From assembly GCA_903813345.2 (NCBI GenBank), contig CAIIXF020000003.1, positions 19,608,931-19,672,930 on the forward strand: DNA of 64,000 nucleotides, read 5' to 3'. A program made the position numbers and the translations under genes. Under the pieces are notes generated by a model that saw nothing but the letters and a program-made list of their open reading frames with translations, did not search any database and had not been told where the DNA came from. Origin of the DNA: Owenia fusiformis. Taxonomy: Eukaryota > Annelida > Polychaeta > Sabellida > Oweniidae. Positions 12,301 through 23,200 of the stretch are shown piece by piece (positions within the stretch are counted from its first letter, which is position 1; every line of letters starts with the position of its first letter).

Positions 12301-15300
12301 ACATAGGGATCTTTAGGCTTAAAGTCAGCATATGGAGCTGGGTGATTTGTTTCCTCATATGAAGTTGTGTAGGCTATAGAGGCTTTATTTTGATATATCA
12401 CTCTTGATACATTTGTCATGAAGTTTAAACTATAACCTAGCAGGAATGCCAAGAATGTAGGCAAAGGTCCCTGAAGAAGTCTGCAAAGTTTCATTCTGAT
12501 TCCGATGGTTGCTATTTGTTCCAATTCTTCTGAAAATAAGAATTCAAATAATCAACAAAGAGGAATGGCTTAAACTTATCGTTTTTTCCCCAAAACATTT
12601 AGGTACATTGCTTTCAATAACCTTTTAAAAAAAAGATTTATTATTCATGTAAAGAATTGATGATTTAATCATGAAAATCTATTTTATGAAAAATTAGTTA
12701 TGGTGAAAAATCCTTATTTTTATGTAGAATAATAGAAATTAGCCCATTTTGAAACATCTATGAAATCCAAAATATTTTATTATTGAGAGAAAACTGTTTC
12801 AGACCAATTAATTAAATGAATTTATTGTCTGGAAAGGTAGAAAGAGAATTTATTCAGTTGTGAATCTAGGAGAGAAGGTGTAGTGTTACATTCCTTATAT
12901 TAATTTTATTGTTTTTCAGTCTAAAAATAAGATCTCACTTCGTAATCTCAGTATGGTTCTACGTCAACTTGGGAAGGATCAGGAAGAGCGTTTAAAGTAT
13001 ACCGAAGAAAGTGTCGAATTTGCCAAATCTGCGATAGAATTAGACATAAAAGATGGCACCTCATGGTGTAAGTATTAATATGATGTCATAATATTTAGAC
13101 ACAATTTTGTTTTATTTCCGATCCAGTATCCATGCTTTATTCTTCCAATATTTTCAATTTTGCTAAAATCAAATATGGTGGAAATTGAAAGTTCTTATAT
13201 CAGCATTTGTAAAGTAAGTTACCCTACTTCTGATGTTGACATGAACCCAAGTGTTAACATTAGTATCCTTCACCTTAGTTTTCCATGGAAATTTTTGATG
13301 TTTTCAGATACATGTAAGTACATGTACATAATATTTCATGAGCTTAATTATTTACTTGAAAATTTAAAGAATAATAAGATAAAGTATGAAGAAGAATGAC
13401 AATCGAGCCATGTCTATGTAAAATGCTTAAATCACAATATTATGGAATTTAAGCACTATGTATGTCTAAATGCATTTGAATGACTTTTAATAGTGTCCAT
13501 AAGACATTTTTTCATGATGTATATTATGCAATTATGTTTCTTACCTTAGAAAACTACTAAGCAAAACCTATATTATAATTGAGCACAATCCATGTTATAA
13601 CTCAGCACAATCTATATTATAATTGAGCACAATCCATGTTATAACTCAGCACAATCTATATTATAATTGAGCACAATCCATGTTATAACTCAGCACAATC
13701 TATATTATAATTGAGCACAATCCATGTTATAACTCAGCACAATCTATATTATAATTGAGCACAATCCATGTTATAACTCAGCACAATCTATATTATAATT
13801 GAGCACAATCCATGTTATAACTCAGCACAATCTATATTATTATTCCGTGCTCTTTTGATTAGGAATTCCAATCATAAACCACTGTAAATCATAAATTTCA
13901 GAATCACAACTTTCAATATCTTTGATTATACATGTACATATAAAACTATTTAATATGTCCTACAATGTAGCTTTGATACGCTTATAGTCATAGGCCTACT
14001 GAAATTATAAATTGTTGGATGCACACAATTCATGAACTCTTGATGAATGTACAGTACTAATAAACGTGGCTTAAAATGCATGTTATCAATTTGATGAATT
14101 AATTCTCCTTGTCATGCAATAATTCTGAGCCATCTATGTATGTTCCTGAAATAATTCAACTACTATTCTGAAAGATTTTCAAAATCACTTATACAGTGTA
14201 TCTATGAATTTCAAGGCGTAAAATAGTTAATGTAGCAAATGTGATATGGCATGTATATTCATGAATTTCATCTATAGTAGAATATTTCTTGCTCTTGTTT
14301 CTATTGAAAGTGTTTTGAAATTTAATTTAGAAAATATTGATTCAAATTAGTGATTCATATTTGAGCACAATTATTCATTGTTTCATTTGTTTTTAAAATA
14401 ATCAGTAAGTATGATATTGCATGCTTGACCACTGTTAAAATGATTAACTATTGTTTGATAATTGCAAGGTGGATCATTTTATACCCTGATTCTTACCCAA
14501 AAGGTGTGTAGTAATAATCCTCTGAATGAGTAAAATAAATGTACAAATATAACATTTTCATGCTGTTAAGTACTAGCTGTCCTTCAATTCTTTTGGAGTT
14601 TCTATGTGAAATAAATGTGACCTCCTTATGACGGCATAAAGTTCTGGCACTACAATTTTGATTCTGTATTCCGATTTTAATTGACCTATTTTGATTAAGT
14701 ACAGCTAAACGATTGAAAGGGGTATATCAATTTTTACCACATTTGATGTACAGCAATCGTACGGCGGCCTGGCTTCCCAAAATCAAAAGAAATATGCGGC
14801 ATAAAATACATGTATAGGGGATAAGCAGTGCAATGTAGATTTTCTATATTGATTTTTTTTGTAAAGCTACAGCCACCGTACGGCTGCCATAGACTTAACA
14901 CAGATGATTTCATAGTTCAATATTGATAACGTCTTAATCATCTCAAATGTAGACTTCTTGACCTTTATGACAGTTTAAATATGAAATGAATGTTAATTTA
15001 ATTACCTCTAATTTTAAAAGTGTACACAAGGTTAGGCTCTTGCAAGGGTTAAGAAAATTGATAACAGAAGTAAAAGAAACATTTTCATTATTATGTCACC
15101 ACCACATATTGTTATAGTCTCCAAATCTTTTGTAAATGGGGGTTGGTGTTTGGCAGTTGGCAGGTGGTGACATTTTGCAAGTTAATGCCTTATTTATAAT
15201 ATTTTGGCCTATTTCAGTAGGGATATAGTGACTCCCTCCATCCATGCATCAATCAGTTCATATGTCTGCACATTAACTCAGATACGAGGACACCAATTTG

Positions 15301-18300
15301 TTTCATGTGGAAATATGTTTAATGGTATATGGTTTTAGGTTGTCTTCAAAAGGACTACTGCTATCAAAATGGTGACAGTTTTTCGAGATGATCTTTGTAT
15401 TTCATTTTAAATCATGATAGGTACACAGCGAAAAGAGTTTGATAACGGGCCATGTACGAGCTCGTACGGGCCTTGAAATTACGAGCCTCGCACATGCTCG
15501 TACAGGCCTGAAAACAATAATTATGAGCATCGTACGAGCTCGCACGGGCCTCAAAAACGAGCTTCTTACGAGCTCATACGAGGATGGTGCTCCTTTTTGC
15601 CCATAATAACTTCTAATTCTCAAGGCTCGTACGAGCTTGTGTGGGGCCTGATGTAATTTGGCTGTGTATTACTATTAATATTATGAAATTCCAGACTTGA
15701 CTGTCTTAAGTAAATTGTCTATCTTGTTTTTCAGTCATCATGGGAAATGCATACCTCTCTCTGTTCTTTGGCAGCAACCAACTACCCAAGGTCCTGAAAC
15801 AATGTATGAGTGCTTACAACCAAGCAGTAAGTTCTCAGGAAGGTTCTCAGAAAATTATTAATAAGAATTGAGATTAGACTAGAATATCTTGAAAAACTTG
15901 TATATATCTTCTATGTATATTGTCTTGTATGCTGTTATTTTTTTTTAAATCTTGAAAAAGACTTGGGGGTACAAGTCGATAGCCTTGATTTAATAAAAAA
16001 AATTCTATGAAGAAATGAATAAAGTTGTTTTAGTATGTACAGTATATATCTTATATTCCAATTAGAGTTTTATATAAATAGTAGGATTTAAATATTGTGA
16101 AAGTACACAAAGATTCAAATACATGTTTAGTATTGTTTAGATACATTGTATCTTCCTGGTTTGTGTGAATGCAAATTTAGTTAAAATCTAACTGGTGGAG
16201 TTGATCATCTAAAAGAAATATCAATCAAAAATAGTAGTGATAAATATTTATTTGAAGCTGAATCCAGAATAGCATGTATTCTGTGATATCTTATGTATAC
16301 AAATGTCTGAACCTGTTCTTTTGCCTTATGTTCAATCACAATTTTCTTGTTAGCTCAAAAACTCATCCTCCAAGGCTCTAAGATCTGGAATATATTTCTT
16401 TCTTTGTTCTTCGTTCTGTCCCTGTGTTCAGAAGATGCCAAAATTAGAGCAAGATACTTACAATCAGTATAAAATTTGTTTTGTTTTCAGGAAAAAGATA
16501 TAGTTGCCAGTTGTAATCCTGATCTCCACTTCAACAGAGCTATAGCCTATAAATACATGGAAGAATACCAGCTTGCATTGGTGGGGTTCTCCAGGGCTGC
16601 AGCATTAGACCCCACTTGGGGTGAACCCATGGAGAAACATAATAAACTGTTAGAATATTTAGCCACCATACAGGATTATACTCACAAAAAAGTAATTAGC
16701 TGATTTATCGTCATGATTTATTAACTGTACTTGAATATGCTTTAATCTAAAATTCTAATATGATTTACTGGTCTATCATAGGGATTGTATGACCACTTAC
16801 TTTCACAAATGTTATCATGTTAGAATTGTTACATTATTTACCAATATAATGTTACCGTCGCACAATATCATATATCCTCATGGAAACGATTTTACGGTTT
16901 TTGATTCAGCATTACTTTAACTATCTATTTTATTTATCGCTTTTTAGTTCAAAATTGATTGTACATGCAATGTATACAAAAGATTCAGAACATAGCACAT
17001 TTTCCTTCCAGGGAAAACTAAAAGGAAAGAAACTAGAGACAATGTTGAAAAGTTTAAAAGGGGATCAAGATTTAGGAGCATATCAAGGAGGAAGTTATAA
17101 AGGACCAAAGGGACAGACAGTCAAATTAGAAAAAACATTCCTGAAAAATTTAAAACCAGAGTTGAATTCTGAAAAAGTGATCATTGGAAAAGTAGTGTGC
17201 AGTTTTACTTCTGATGATCCCGTTCCCTTGTGAGTATAAAATTGTCCATCTTAAATATGTCAAAACAAAATACACTTCCAAGGAATTTATTGAAAAAGCA
17301 TTGCACATTGACTGATGTTGATAAATAATTACAAAAACACCAACACAAAGAGGTGCCAAATTTAAACTTGTACATATAGTAATGTATGAGAACTGAAATG
17401 TTTCCAAGTAATGTTTTTATAAACATATTATTTTACTTTCAGCTCATTCTGATTTGTTCATGAGGAAGAAACATGTTCCCCGTAAATGTCTATAATGTTA
17501 CTAATGGCTACTTCGGCTCCTGTCCTGATGTATCTCAACAATGTTATGTTACTTTCAGCTCATTCTGATTTGTTCATGAGGGAGAGACATGTTTCCCTGT
17601 GAATGTGTATAATGTTGCTCATGGCTACTTCGGCTCCTGTCCTGATGTATCTCAACAATGTTATTTTACTTTCAGCTCATTCTGATTTGTTAATGAGGGA
17701 GAGACATGTTTCCCTATGAATGTGTATAATGTTGCTCATGGCTACTTCGGCTCCTATCCTGATGTATCTCAACAATGTTATTTTACTTTCAGCTCATTCT
17801 GATTTGTTCATGAGGGAGAGACATGTTCCCCGTAAATGTGTATAATGTTACTCATGGCTACTTCGGTCCTTGTCCTGATGTATCTCAACAATGTTATTTT
17901 ACTTTCAGCTCATTCTGATTTGTTCATGAGGGAGAGACATGTTCCCTGTAAATGTGTATAATGTTACTCATGGCTACTTCGGCTCCTGTCCTGATGTATC
18001 TCAACAATGTTATGTTACTTTCAGCTCATTCTGATTTGTTCATGAGGGAGAGACATGTTTCCCTGTGAATGTGTATAATGTTGCTCATGGCTACTTCGGC
18101 TCCTGTCCTGATGTATCTAAATATTTTACTTTCAGCTCATTCTGTTTTGTTGATGAGGAAGAGACATGCTTCCCTGTGAATGTGTATAATGTTGCTCCAG
18201 GCTATGGTGTGAAGATAGGAGATTCTGTTGCGATACCTGAACCATTTGTTCAACTAGTTGATGTTAAAGTAGGAGAACAGGTAAGTATATGTGTAATACA

Positions 18301-18564
18301 GTGTAGTTTGAAAATGGTGTTCTCTCCAAACCCAAAAAGTACAAAAATTCAAAAACTATATACAGCATCAGATTTCATTTTTCCTCATTTTTGTACATAT
18401 ATATGTAACATCTGGACGTAACATGCATTTTGATCTCCTTGCAGGCGTTCCAGTTTAAAAGCATTAGAGTTGACAGTCCTGTAGTTCTGGTAGTGAATGG
18501 CAGGAAATTAGGCCTAGATAAACAAGCTCCTTCACAATTATCTGTCAGTGCCAAGAGTGAATAG
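3331..18564 (+). CDS. TTC5: Tetratricopeptide repeat protein 5 (TTC5/Strap), 9 exons
   Basis: TTC5 is a TPR plus OB-fold protein: a p300/JMY cofactor and the reader of nascent tubulin chains in tubulin mRNA autoregulation (family knowledge). Coding exons: 3331-3390, 4781-4913, 6364-6575, 12920-13067, 15735-15826, 16491-16691, 17012-17229, 18136-18280, 18445-18564. All junctions are GT-AG, phases agree, and the total is 442 residues against about 440 in human. Conserved blocks include [88 protein letters not shown] and [12 protein letters not shown]. The first seven exons cover the TPR superhelix and the last two the OB-like domain. Exon 8 is preceded by six decoy acceptors. Intron 3 hosts a minus-strand gene. 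A possible AATAAA is at 19695-19700. Confidence 0.96.
3572..3670. repeat. 99-bp near-perfect palindrome
   Basis: Arms of about 45 bp (3572-3616 and 3626-3670) are inverted copies with a few mismatches around a core near AGTATATA. The innermost part, CTTATGTCAGATCTGAGTC, is perfect. It lies in TTC5 intron 1 and could form a hairpin or be a collapsed foldback element. Confidence 0.75.
4502..4635. repeat. 134-bp inverted repeat (hairpin) in TTC5 intron 1
   Basis: The left arm from ATCCTATGATTTACTCGTGA matches the reverse complement of the right arm ending at 4635, with GATATCTGCACTC / GAGTGCAGATATC-like inner sequence around a GC-rich loop. Similar GATATA-rich hairpins occur at 6652-6794, 10160-10236 and 62059-62148. 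Confidence 0.65.
5405..6235. mobile_element. 831-bp foldback element with 133-bp terminal inverted repeats
   Basis: Arms 5405-5537 and 6103-6235 are nearly identical inverted copies beginning TACTACTTTTTTCAAGGCC. The outermost TA on each side fits a TA target duplication as in Tc1/mariner-type MITEs. A 60-codon plus-strand ORF (5542-5724) begins just inside the left arm with a good start context (ACCATGG); I do not recognise it. The element sits in TTC5 intron 2. Confidence 0.75.
6652..6794. repeat. Inverted repeat in TTC5 intron 3
   Basis: Arms 6652-6713 and 6734-6794 contain GGATACA-GGAATATCCC and GGGATATACAATA in inverted copies around a GGACCGAAGGGACCGAG centre. Because of the symmetry both strands have short open frames; neither looks like a gene. 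Confidence 0.65.
7868..8266. repeat. Direct and inverted repeat cluster in TTC5 intron 3
   Basis: A block of about 135 bp (with GAAATATTACCCAAATTAAA and TTCAAAAGAGGACATT) occurs at about 7904-8040 and again at 8093-8228. GGACGATTCTCGGTTTGGAG at 7872-7891 returns inverted near 8242-8264. No coding sequence was recognised. The remaining intron from 6795 to 7867 shows nothing clear. Confidence 0.55.
8361..9825. mobile_element. 1.47-kb element with ATGTCCCCACC ends and internal 157-bp tandem repeats
   Basis: The ends are inverted: ATGTCCCCACC at 8361 and GGTGGGGACAT ending at 9825. Near the left end is a (GTCTGTCC)n-like stretch. From about 8905 to 9800 there are roughly six tandem copies of a 157-bp unit marked by GGCATTCTGGGTAAATGTCA, GCCATTTTGGATTTTCCGTC and GAAAATCTAGATCTGATTAG. 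No transposase was found. Five short elements in this window have related ends (ATGTCACCACC / GGTGGTGACAT). Confidence 0.65.
10160..10236. repeat. GC-richer hairpin in TTC5 intron 3
   Basis: GGAGCGGG with ATATATTAT-like arms are inverted around ATTTGGCCCTGA. Downstream from 10237 to 10494 only simple sequence was seen, including a repeated GGAATACCATGG motif at about 10318-10350. Confidence 0.55.
10495..12494 (-). CDS. Chondroitin sulfate synthase/GalNAc-transferase-like type II membrane glycosyltransferase
   Basis: Three exons: 12494-11489, 11146-11004 and 10677-10495, GT-AG with matching phases, 443 residues. The ATG at 12494 is chosen because upstream in-frame sequence has no ATG; a possible acceptor lies at about 12532. 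Residues about 6-28 form a hydrophobic signal anchor. The C-terminal half has the CHGN-family features: a CDLD metal-binding DxD at residues 279-281, [25 protein letters not shown], and AKQYKMC near the end. [17 protein letters not shown] is closer to CHSY/CHPF than to CSGALNACT. The usual N-terminal Fringe-like galactosyl/glucuronyl domain of CHSY (about 800 residues) is missing, so it probably has only the GalNAc-transferase-like half. It acts in the Golgi in chondroitin synthesis (family knowledge). Nested antisense in TTC5 intron 3. Confidence 0.88.
13568..13840. repeat. 44-bp minisatellite, about six copies, in TTC5 intron 4
   Basis: Each unit is two related 22-bp halves, TATATTATAATTGAGCACAA and TCCATGTTATAACTCAGCAC. 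The copies are almost identical, pointing to recent expansion. The intron from 13841 to 15092 shows no other feature. Confidence 0.9.
15093..15173. mobile_element. Short ATGTCACCACC-ended element
   Basis: It begins ATGTCACCACC and ends GGTGGTGACAT (inverted). It contains TTGTTATAGTCTCCAA and GTTTGGCAGTTGG, shared with the elements at 19164, 46282, 61167 and 62932. Probably a MITE of the family seen at 8361-9825. Confidence 0.6.
15446..15650. repeat. Degenerate tandem repeat rich in CGTACGAGCTCGTA
   Basis: A motif of ACGAGCTCGTACGGGCC followed by AAA-rich sequence recurs about six times at roughly 35-bp spacing. The core is palindromic. The minus-strand open frame here is repeat-encoded (RPVRA repeats) and not a gene. 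Confidence 0.7.
15827..17011 (+). other. TTC5 introns 5 and 6, no extra feature
   Basis: Apart from exon 6 (16491-16691) this stretch is AT-rich intron. No repeat, hairpin or second gene was recognised. Confidence 0.5.
17431..18135 (+). repeat. Six tandem decoy copies of the TTC5 exon 8 acceptor
   Basis: A unit of about 116 bp repeats with AG dinucleotides at 17441, 17557, 17674, 17791, 17907 and 18023; the genuine acceptor AG is 18134-18135. Each copy has TTTACTTTCAGCTCATTCTG and the first 50 or so bases of exon 8. In the TTC5 frame each decoy reads F-S-F-stop because TGA replaces the TGT of the real exon. The copies are more alike to each other than to the real exon. Confidence 0.9.
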
Positions 18565-20210
18565 CATAACATGGTAACACCCCCACAGCATGATATAAAC
18601 TTGTCCAAATTGGAAGCTGGACTAGCCCAAGTGATATAAAAAGGGGCGATGTTTGAAGATCAGTACAAAATATACTTTCTCTAAATTAGCTGTCAATGCT
18701 AAGCATGAGGTGCTAAAAGTGATAACACCCCTTTAAATTGATAAACATGTAAACTGATCTTATCTGGAATATGGTGGAGTCAGTGACACAAATGAAGTTT
18801 TAACTTTTGCACAAACTTAGTTTGTGATTTTGGAGATTGACAATATTCCGTCCATAATACGTTAGTGTCAGTGCCAAATGGAAAACATAATTTATAAAGC
18901 GAACATTTCTTAGTACTTCAAAATGGATAACAGAATGAAATTGGAAATTTGCTCATTGCCTAGAGTAAATGACGGCCTGCAAAGAACATGACATAATGAA
19001 TGTAGAGTGACACACAAGAGAATAATGTTTTACCTTGCTGACAATTGACAGTAATTTCTTGGGTAAAGAAGTTTTTGAATAATGTTCCTCTTATGATTTA
19101 ACAGCCTACCAAAGCTTTCTAGTGATTGCTGTGAAATACAATTTATCAAGTGTTTTGGTTTTCATGTCTCCACCAGGAGTGGTGACATATTGTTAAAGTC
19201 TTCAACTTTTTATTTATGGATGGTATACAGCAGTTGTCAGAGTTCAGCATCCGTAACAAATGGCAGGTGGTGAGTCTTTTTCATATTTATGCCTCGTTCA
19301 TGTTGTAAAGTTTTGTCAATTACTTTGTATATTTATGTCCATGGACAATTGGACATTGAGTAGTCATAAACATATGTATGTAATATTTGGTATATTATGT
19401 AAAATTTCTGAACCAAAGAATCTCATTTCTATAACTACATTTGTATGTTAATCATTGTGGGACTGCATTGTTTGTCAGAAAATCCAATCAGGAGTCTCAT
19501 GTCCAAGCAAGTAAAATACATTATAAAATTGAAAAATCATTGTACTTAACAGACTGAGTGGAATGAGTAATGTAGCTAACCTTTTGGATTGAGGCATTTA
19601 TACTGACATTACTGATAGCTTAAAAATTGTAAAGTGTATTCTTCTGTATATATTGCTGTGTAAATATTGTGAATTTTATGCATATTTTTACAGAAATAAA
19701 TTTTGAAAAGTTTTCAGTAAGTCCGTCTTGTTTTATAAATGATAGTAGTACCTCAGTCATCCAAACAGCCCCTTCAGAAAACTTTTCGTGCCATTTGACT
19801 TGTTGCAATTTTGAACTTATAAAAATCACCCTACCTGAAGGAGGCCTTACATAAGCACTAGAATAGTTACACAATGGTCATAAACTGGGGACATTGTTAC
19901 AGCCAACAGTCTTGTGACTGACACTACACAGTCTGTAATATTTGTTACACTTTTCTAATTGCATCCAGATTGTCACATATTTTCATATAGATGGCTTATA
20001 AAATGCTGAAAACCCTTGGAGATATAATGAAGGAGAAAGTTCAACACATATAATTCAATTCATATAATTTCAACATCAATCTCATCTATAATTTTGGTAC
20101 AAATTTATTAGAAAAAGTCCAAATATATACAATATTTGCAGCTGAACCAGGTTTTTGAAAAATGTAACTTTTGTTTTAATGAGATACTTATATAATCTGT
20201 CTAAGTATCG
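18565..20210. other. TTC5 and ORC6 3' flanks, convergent
   Basis: The two genes end tail-to-tail. A plus-strand AATAAA at 19695-19700 could serve TTC5, and TTTATT at 20104-20109 is a minus-strand AATAAA about 100 nt past the ORC6 stop. A short ATGTCTCCACC-ended element lies at 19164-19273. No additional gene was recognised. Confidence 0.55.
19164..19273. mobile_element. Short ATGTC-CCACC-ended element
   Basis: It starts ATGTCTCCACC and ends near GGCAGGTGGTGA, with an internal GTGACATATTGTTA block as in the related copies at 61167 and 62932. Confidence 0.55.
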
Positions 20211-23200
20211 CTATGATTGTTTAGCTAGTGCTTTTCTAGCATTCTCCAATATTCGTTTTTTCCACACTTCATAATCTTCTATTTCTTCAGTGGTATCTGC
20301 AAGTTTTTGTTGTTTATTTGTTGCCCCAATATCTGCAAAATAACGAATGAGTAATGTGTTAGTTTAACCAGTTCTGATTTTTATTGATTGAGGATATTTT
20401 TTATTAATTTCAGAAGGCTTGCTTTAATCTGACTCACACTATTTCCTAATAAAAAGCTATTTAATTGACATGTTTGAATAGTTACAATTCACAATGCTGT
20501 CATTTCCATTTTACGACTACATCCTTTGATTTTTCCATTTTGGTACAGAAAAAAAAACTTTAAGCATTTACTGATAGCATACATACAGACATTATATATT
20601 TAAATGATTTTTTGTGTATATTTTTTTAAAATTAATAATCCCAAAAGTCCAAACATTATATTTATGGGTTGGTTACCTTGTAATGATTTCTCCACATCTT
20701 GCATGAGGGAGTTGGCAGACCTCTTTCCTGGTGAAACTATTTTAGTTTTCTCTGAAAAATATCAAAAATACAAAATAATCAAGGTAATAAAAACTCTGTG
20801 CTTAAGTTTAGCAAGTACTTTACAGAATGATTGTTTTTTTATTGCACCATTTAGATTTATTCTCAATGCAAATTTCATAACATCTTTTTCATCAAACAAG
20901 GGGACAGACAGGCTGGAGAAGGGACTGCTTTTATAAGTCAATACAGTTTTTCGGATCACATGTGTGAATCAGACATTGAGTCAAAGTTTGCATTTGACGA
21001 TTCAATCGAAGGTCAAAGTATTAGGATCATCTTCATATAATTAACACAATTAGATGTCAAATTTAAGGGTAGTAATTCATTCTAAATTTTATTAAATGCT
21101 TTAAACCAACTGATGTAAATATGATGACCTAATAATTAGATGTTTGCAACTATATAAGATATTGGAGTTTGAAATTAGCTTTTGATGTTTTAAACTGTCT
21201 AATGTCAATGTTTGAATAATTTGTTTCATTTATCTCAATGTTTGACATTAGCTTTTGATGTTTTAAATTGTCTGATGTCAATGTTTGAAATCATTGTTTG
21301 GTGTTTGCTCTTGATGTTTTAAACTGTCTGATGTCAATGTTTCTTTGAAGTGACATTAGTTTCCTCAAGGACAGTATAAATATTGTTTTGATTCTTCTTG
21401 AAGTCATTACTGATCTGACTTGCCTAGCAATCACATCACAACTCTAGACACACAGAACACAATGGATTCCTACACTCTGCAAGGATATAAGGCTTATGGA
21501 GTGCCAGAAAGAGACAGCAGTCCTGATTTGGATCAGACCACTGAACAACTGGATGTTGCCTACAGAAAATTCACCAGGGCATGTGACCAACTGCTGCTGA
21601 TTGATGACAAAGCCAAGATGGTGGAGTTACGCTACCAGCGAGCCAAGCTACACCAGAGAGAGGCTCATCGCTACTCCCTACGCCTACAGATATCAACACT
21701 CAGCAACATGAAGATGATGTTCTACCACTATGCAACTGAGATGGCTGCTGTAGTTGAGGACCTCAAGAGTAAAGTTGACCAGATGAAGACACAAGATTCT
21801 GATGATGAGTCAGAGTATTCCTTCTTTGAAGCTGATGAAGAGGATGAGATGTCAGAATGAAGCAACTGTATACAGTTCTTGAGACTTTCCCTTCAAGGCT
21901 ACATACTGAAAGGTCCTTTTCAGGACCATCCATTTCTTACAAAAGAGAAATTAAATTATGAATAATGTATGTATGAATGGATTCATCTTGTGCAATGCAT
22001 ATGAGTAATGTTAGATTGTTGAACATATGATTTTCTAATGTAGAAGTTCCATTCATGATTTTACAGATTTTCATCTTGTATGAAGGAGTTGTCAGATCTC
22101 TTCCAGATGATACTATTTCTCTGAAAAATATAAACTAGAAAACAGTAGCAAATCCCACAGAACGAAACATGTTTTGATAAATACCGGATATCATGAAATT
22201 TCTTCTTGAACTAAGCTTCTTTGTATCAACATATCAAATTTGAACCAAACCTGTCTACTGAGTTAGTGTATTAAATTGTCTGATGTATAATTTTATAGTC
22301 AGATTATCCTGTACAATGCATATGAGGAATGTAAAAATGTTGAAAATATGATATTCTAATCTAAAAGTTCCCTTCATGATTTCACAGATTTTCATCTTGA
22401 ATGAAGGAGTTGTCAGATCTCTTCTCAATGAAACTATTTCTCTGAAAAATATCAACTAGAAAAACAGTAACTTCACGGAGTAGCAAATCCCAAAGAACAA
22501 AACAGGTTTTGACAAATACCAGCCATCATGAAATTTCTTCTTGAACAATTTTGTATCAATATATCAAATTTTTACCAATGCTGTCCACTTGTAAGAAAAA
22601 TGGTAGCCATTTTGGAATTCAACTGCGATCCTTTAAAATTTAATTGAGCAGGGTTCATATGTCCCAAGACATCAGCATATGAAACTGTCTGATGACAATG
22701 TTGGGTTGAAGTGAGCGTATTAAACTGACTGATGTCAATGTTTTGTTAAGTGAGTGTATTAAATTGTCTGATGTCTAAGTTTGTAGTCAGATTATGAAAC
22801 AAACTGTGTTTGAACTTTTAAACTTTCTGATGACAATGTTTCTTTGAATAGAGTGTATTAAACTGTGTGATGTCTAAGTTTATCATCAGATTATGAGTTT
22901 CATGTTTTAAACTGTCTGGTGTCAAAGTTTGTTTGAAGTGAGTGTATTAAACAGTGTGATGTCTAAGTTTATAATCAGATTATGTTTTAAACTGTCTGAT
23001 GTCAAAGTTTGAAATCATTGTTTGAGATTTGCTCTTGATGTTTTAAACTGTCTGATGTCAGTGTTTCTTTGAAGTGACATTAGTTTCCTCTAGAACAGTA
23101 TAAATACTGTTTTGATTCTTGTTGAAGTCATAACTGATCTGACTTGCCTAGCAATCACATCACAACTCTAAACACACAGACACAATGGATTCCTACTCTA

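Noticed and set aside
15402-15623. Minus-strand frame with RPVRA repeats
   Set aside because: Product of the CGTACGAGCTCG tandem repeat; no gene features.
21420-21461. Longer start for array copy 1 (146 codons)
   Set aside because: The upstream start is TTG and lies in the conserved 5' leader. All other copies begin at the ATG homologous to 21462.
22255-22455. Recurrent 66-codon minus-strand frames (also 31312, 33523, 35262)
   Set aside because: They cover the ORC6 exon 6 relics and flanking repeat in the array; repetition reflects unit duplication, with no conserved independent gene.
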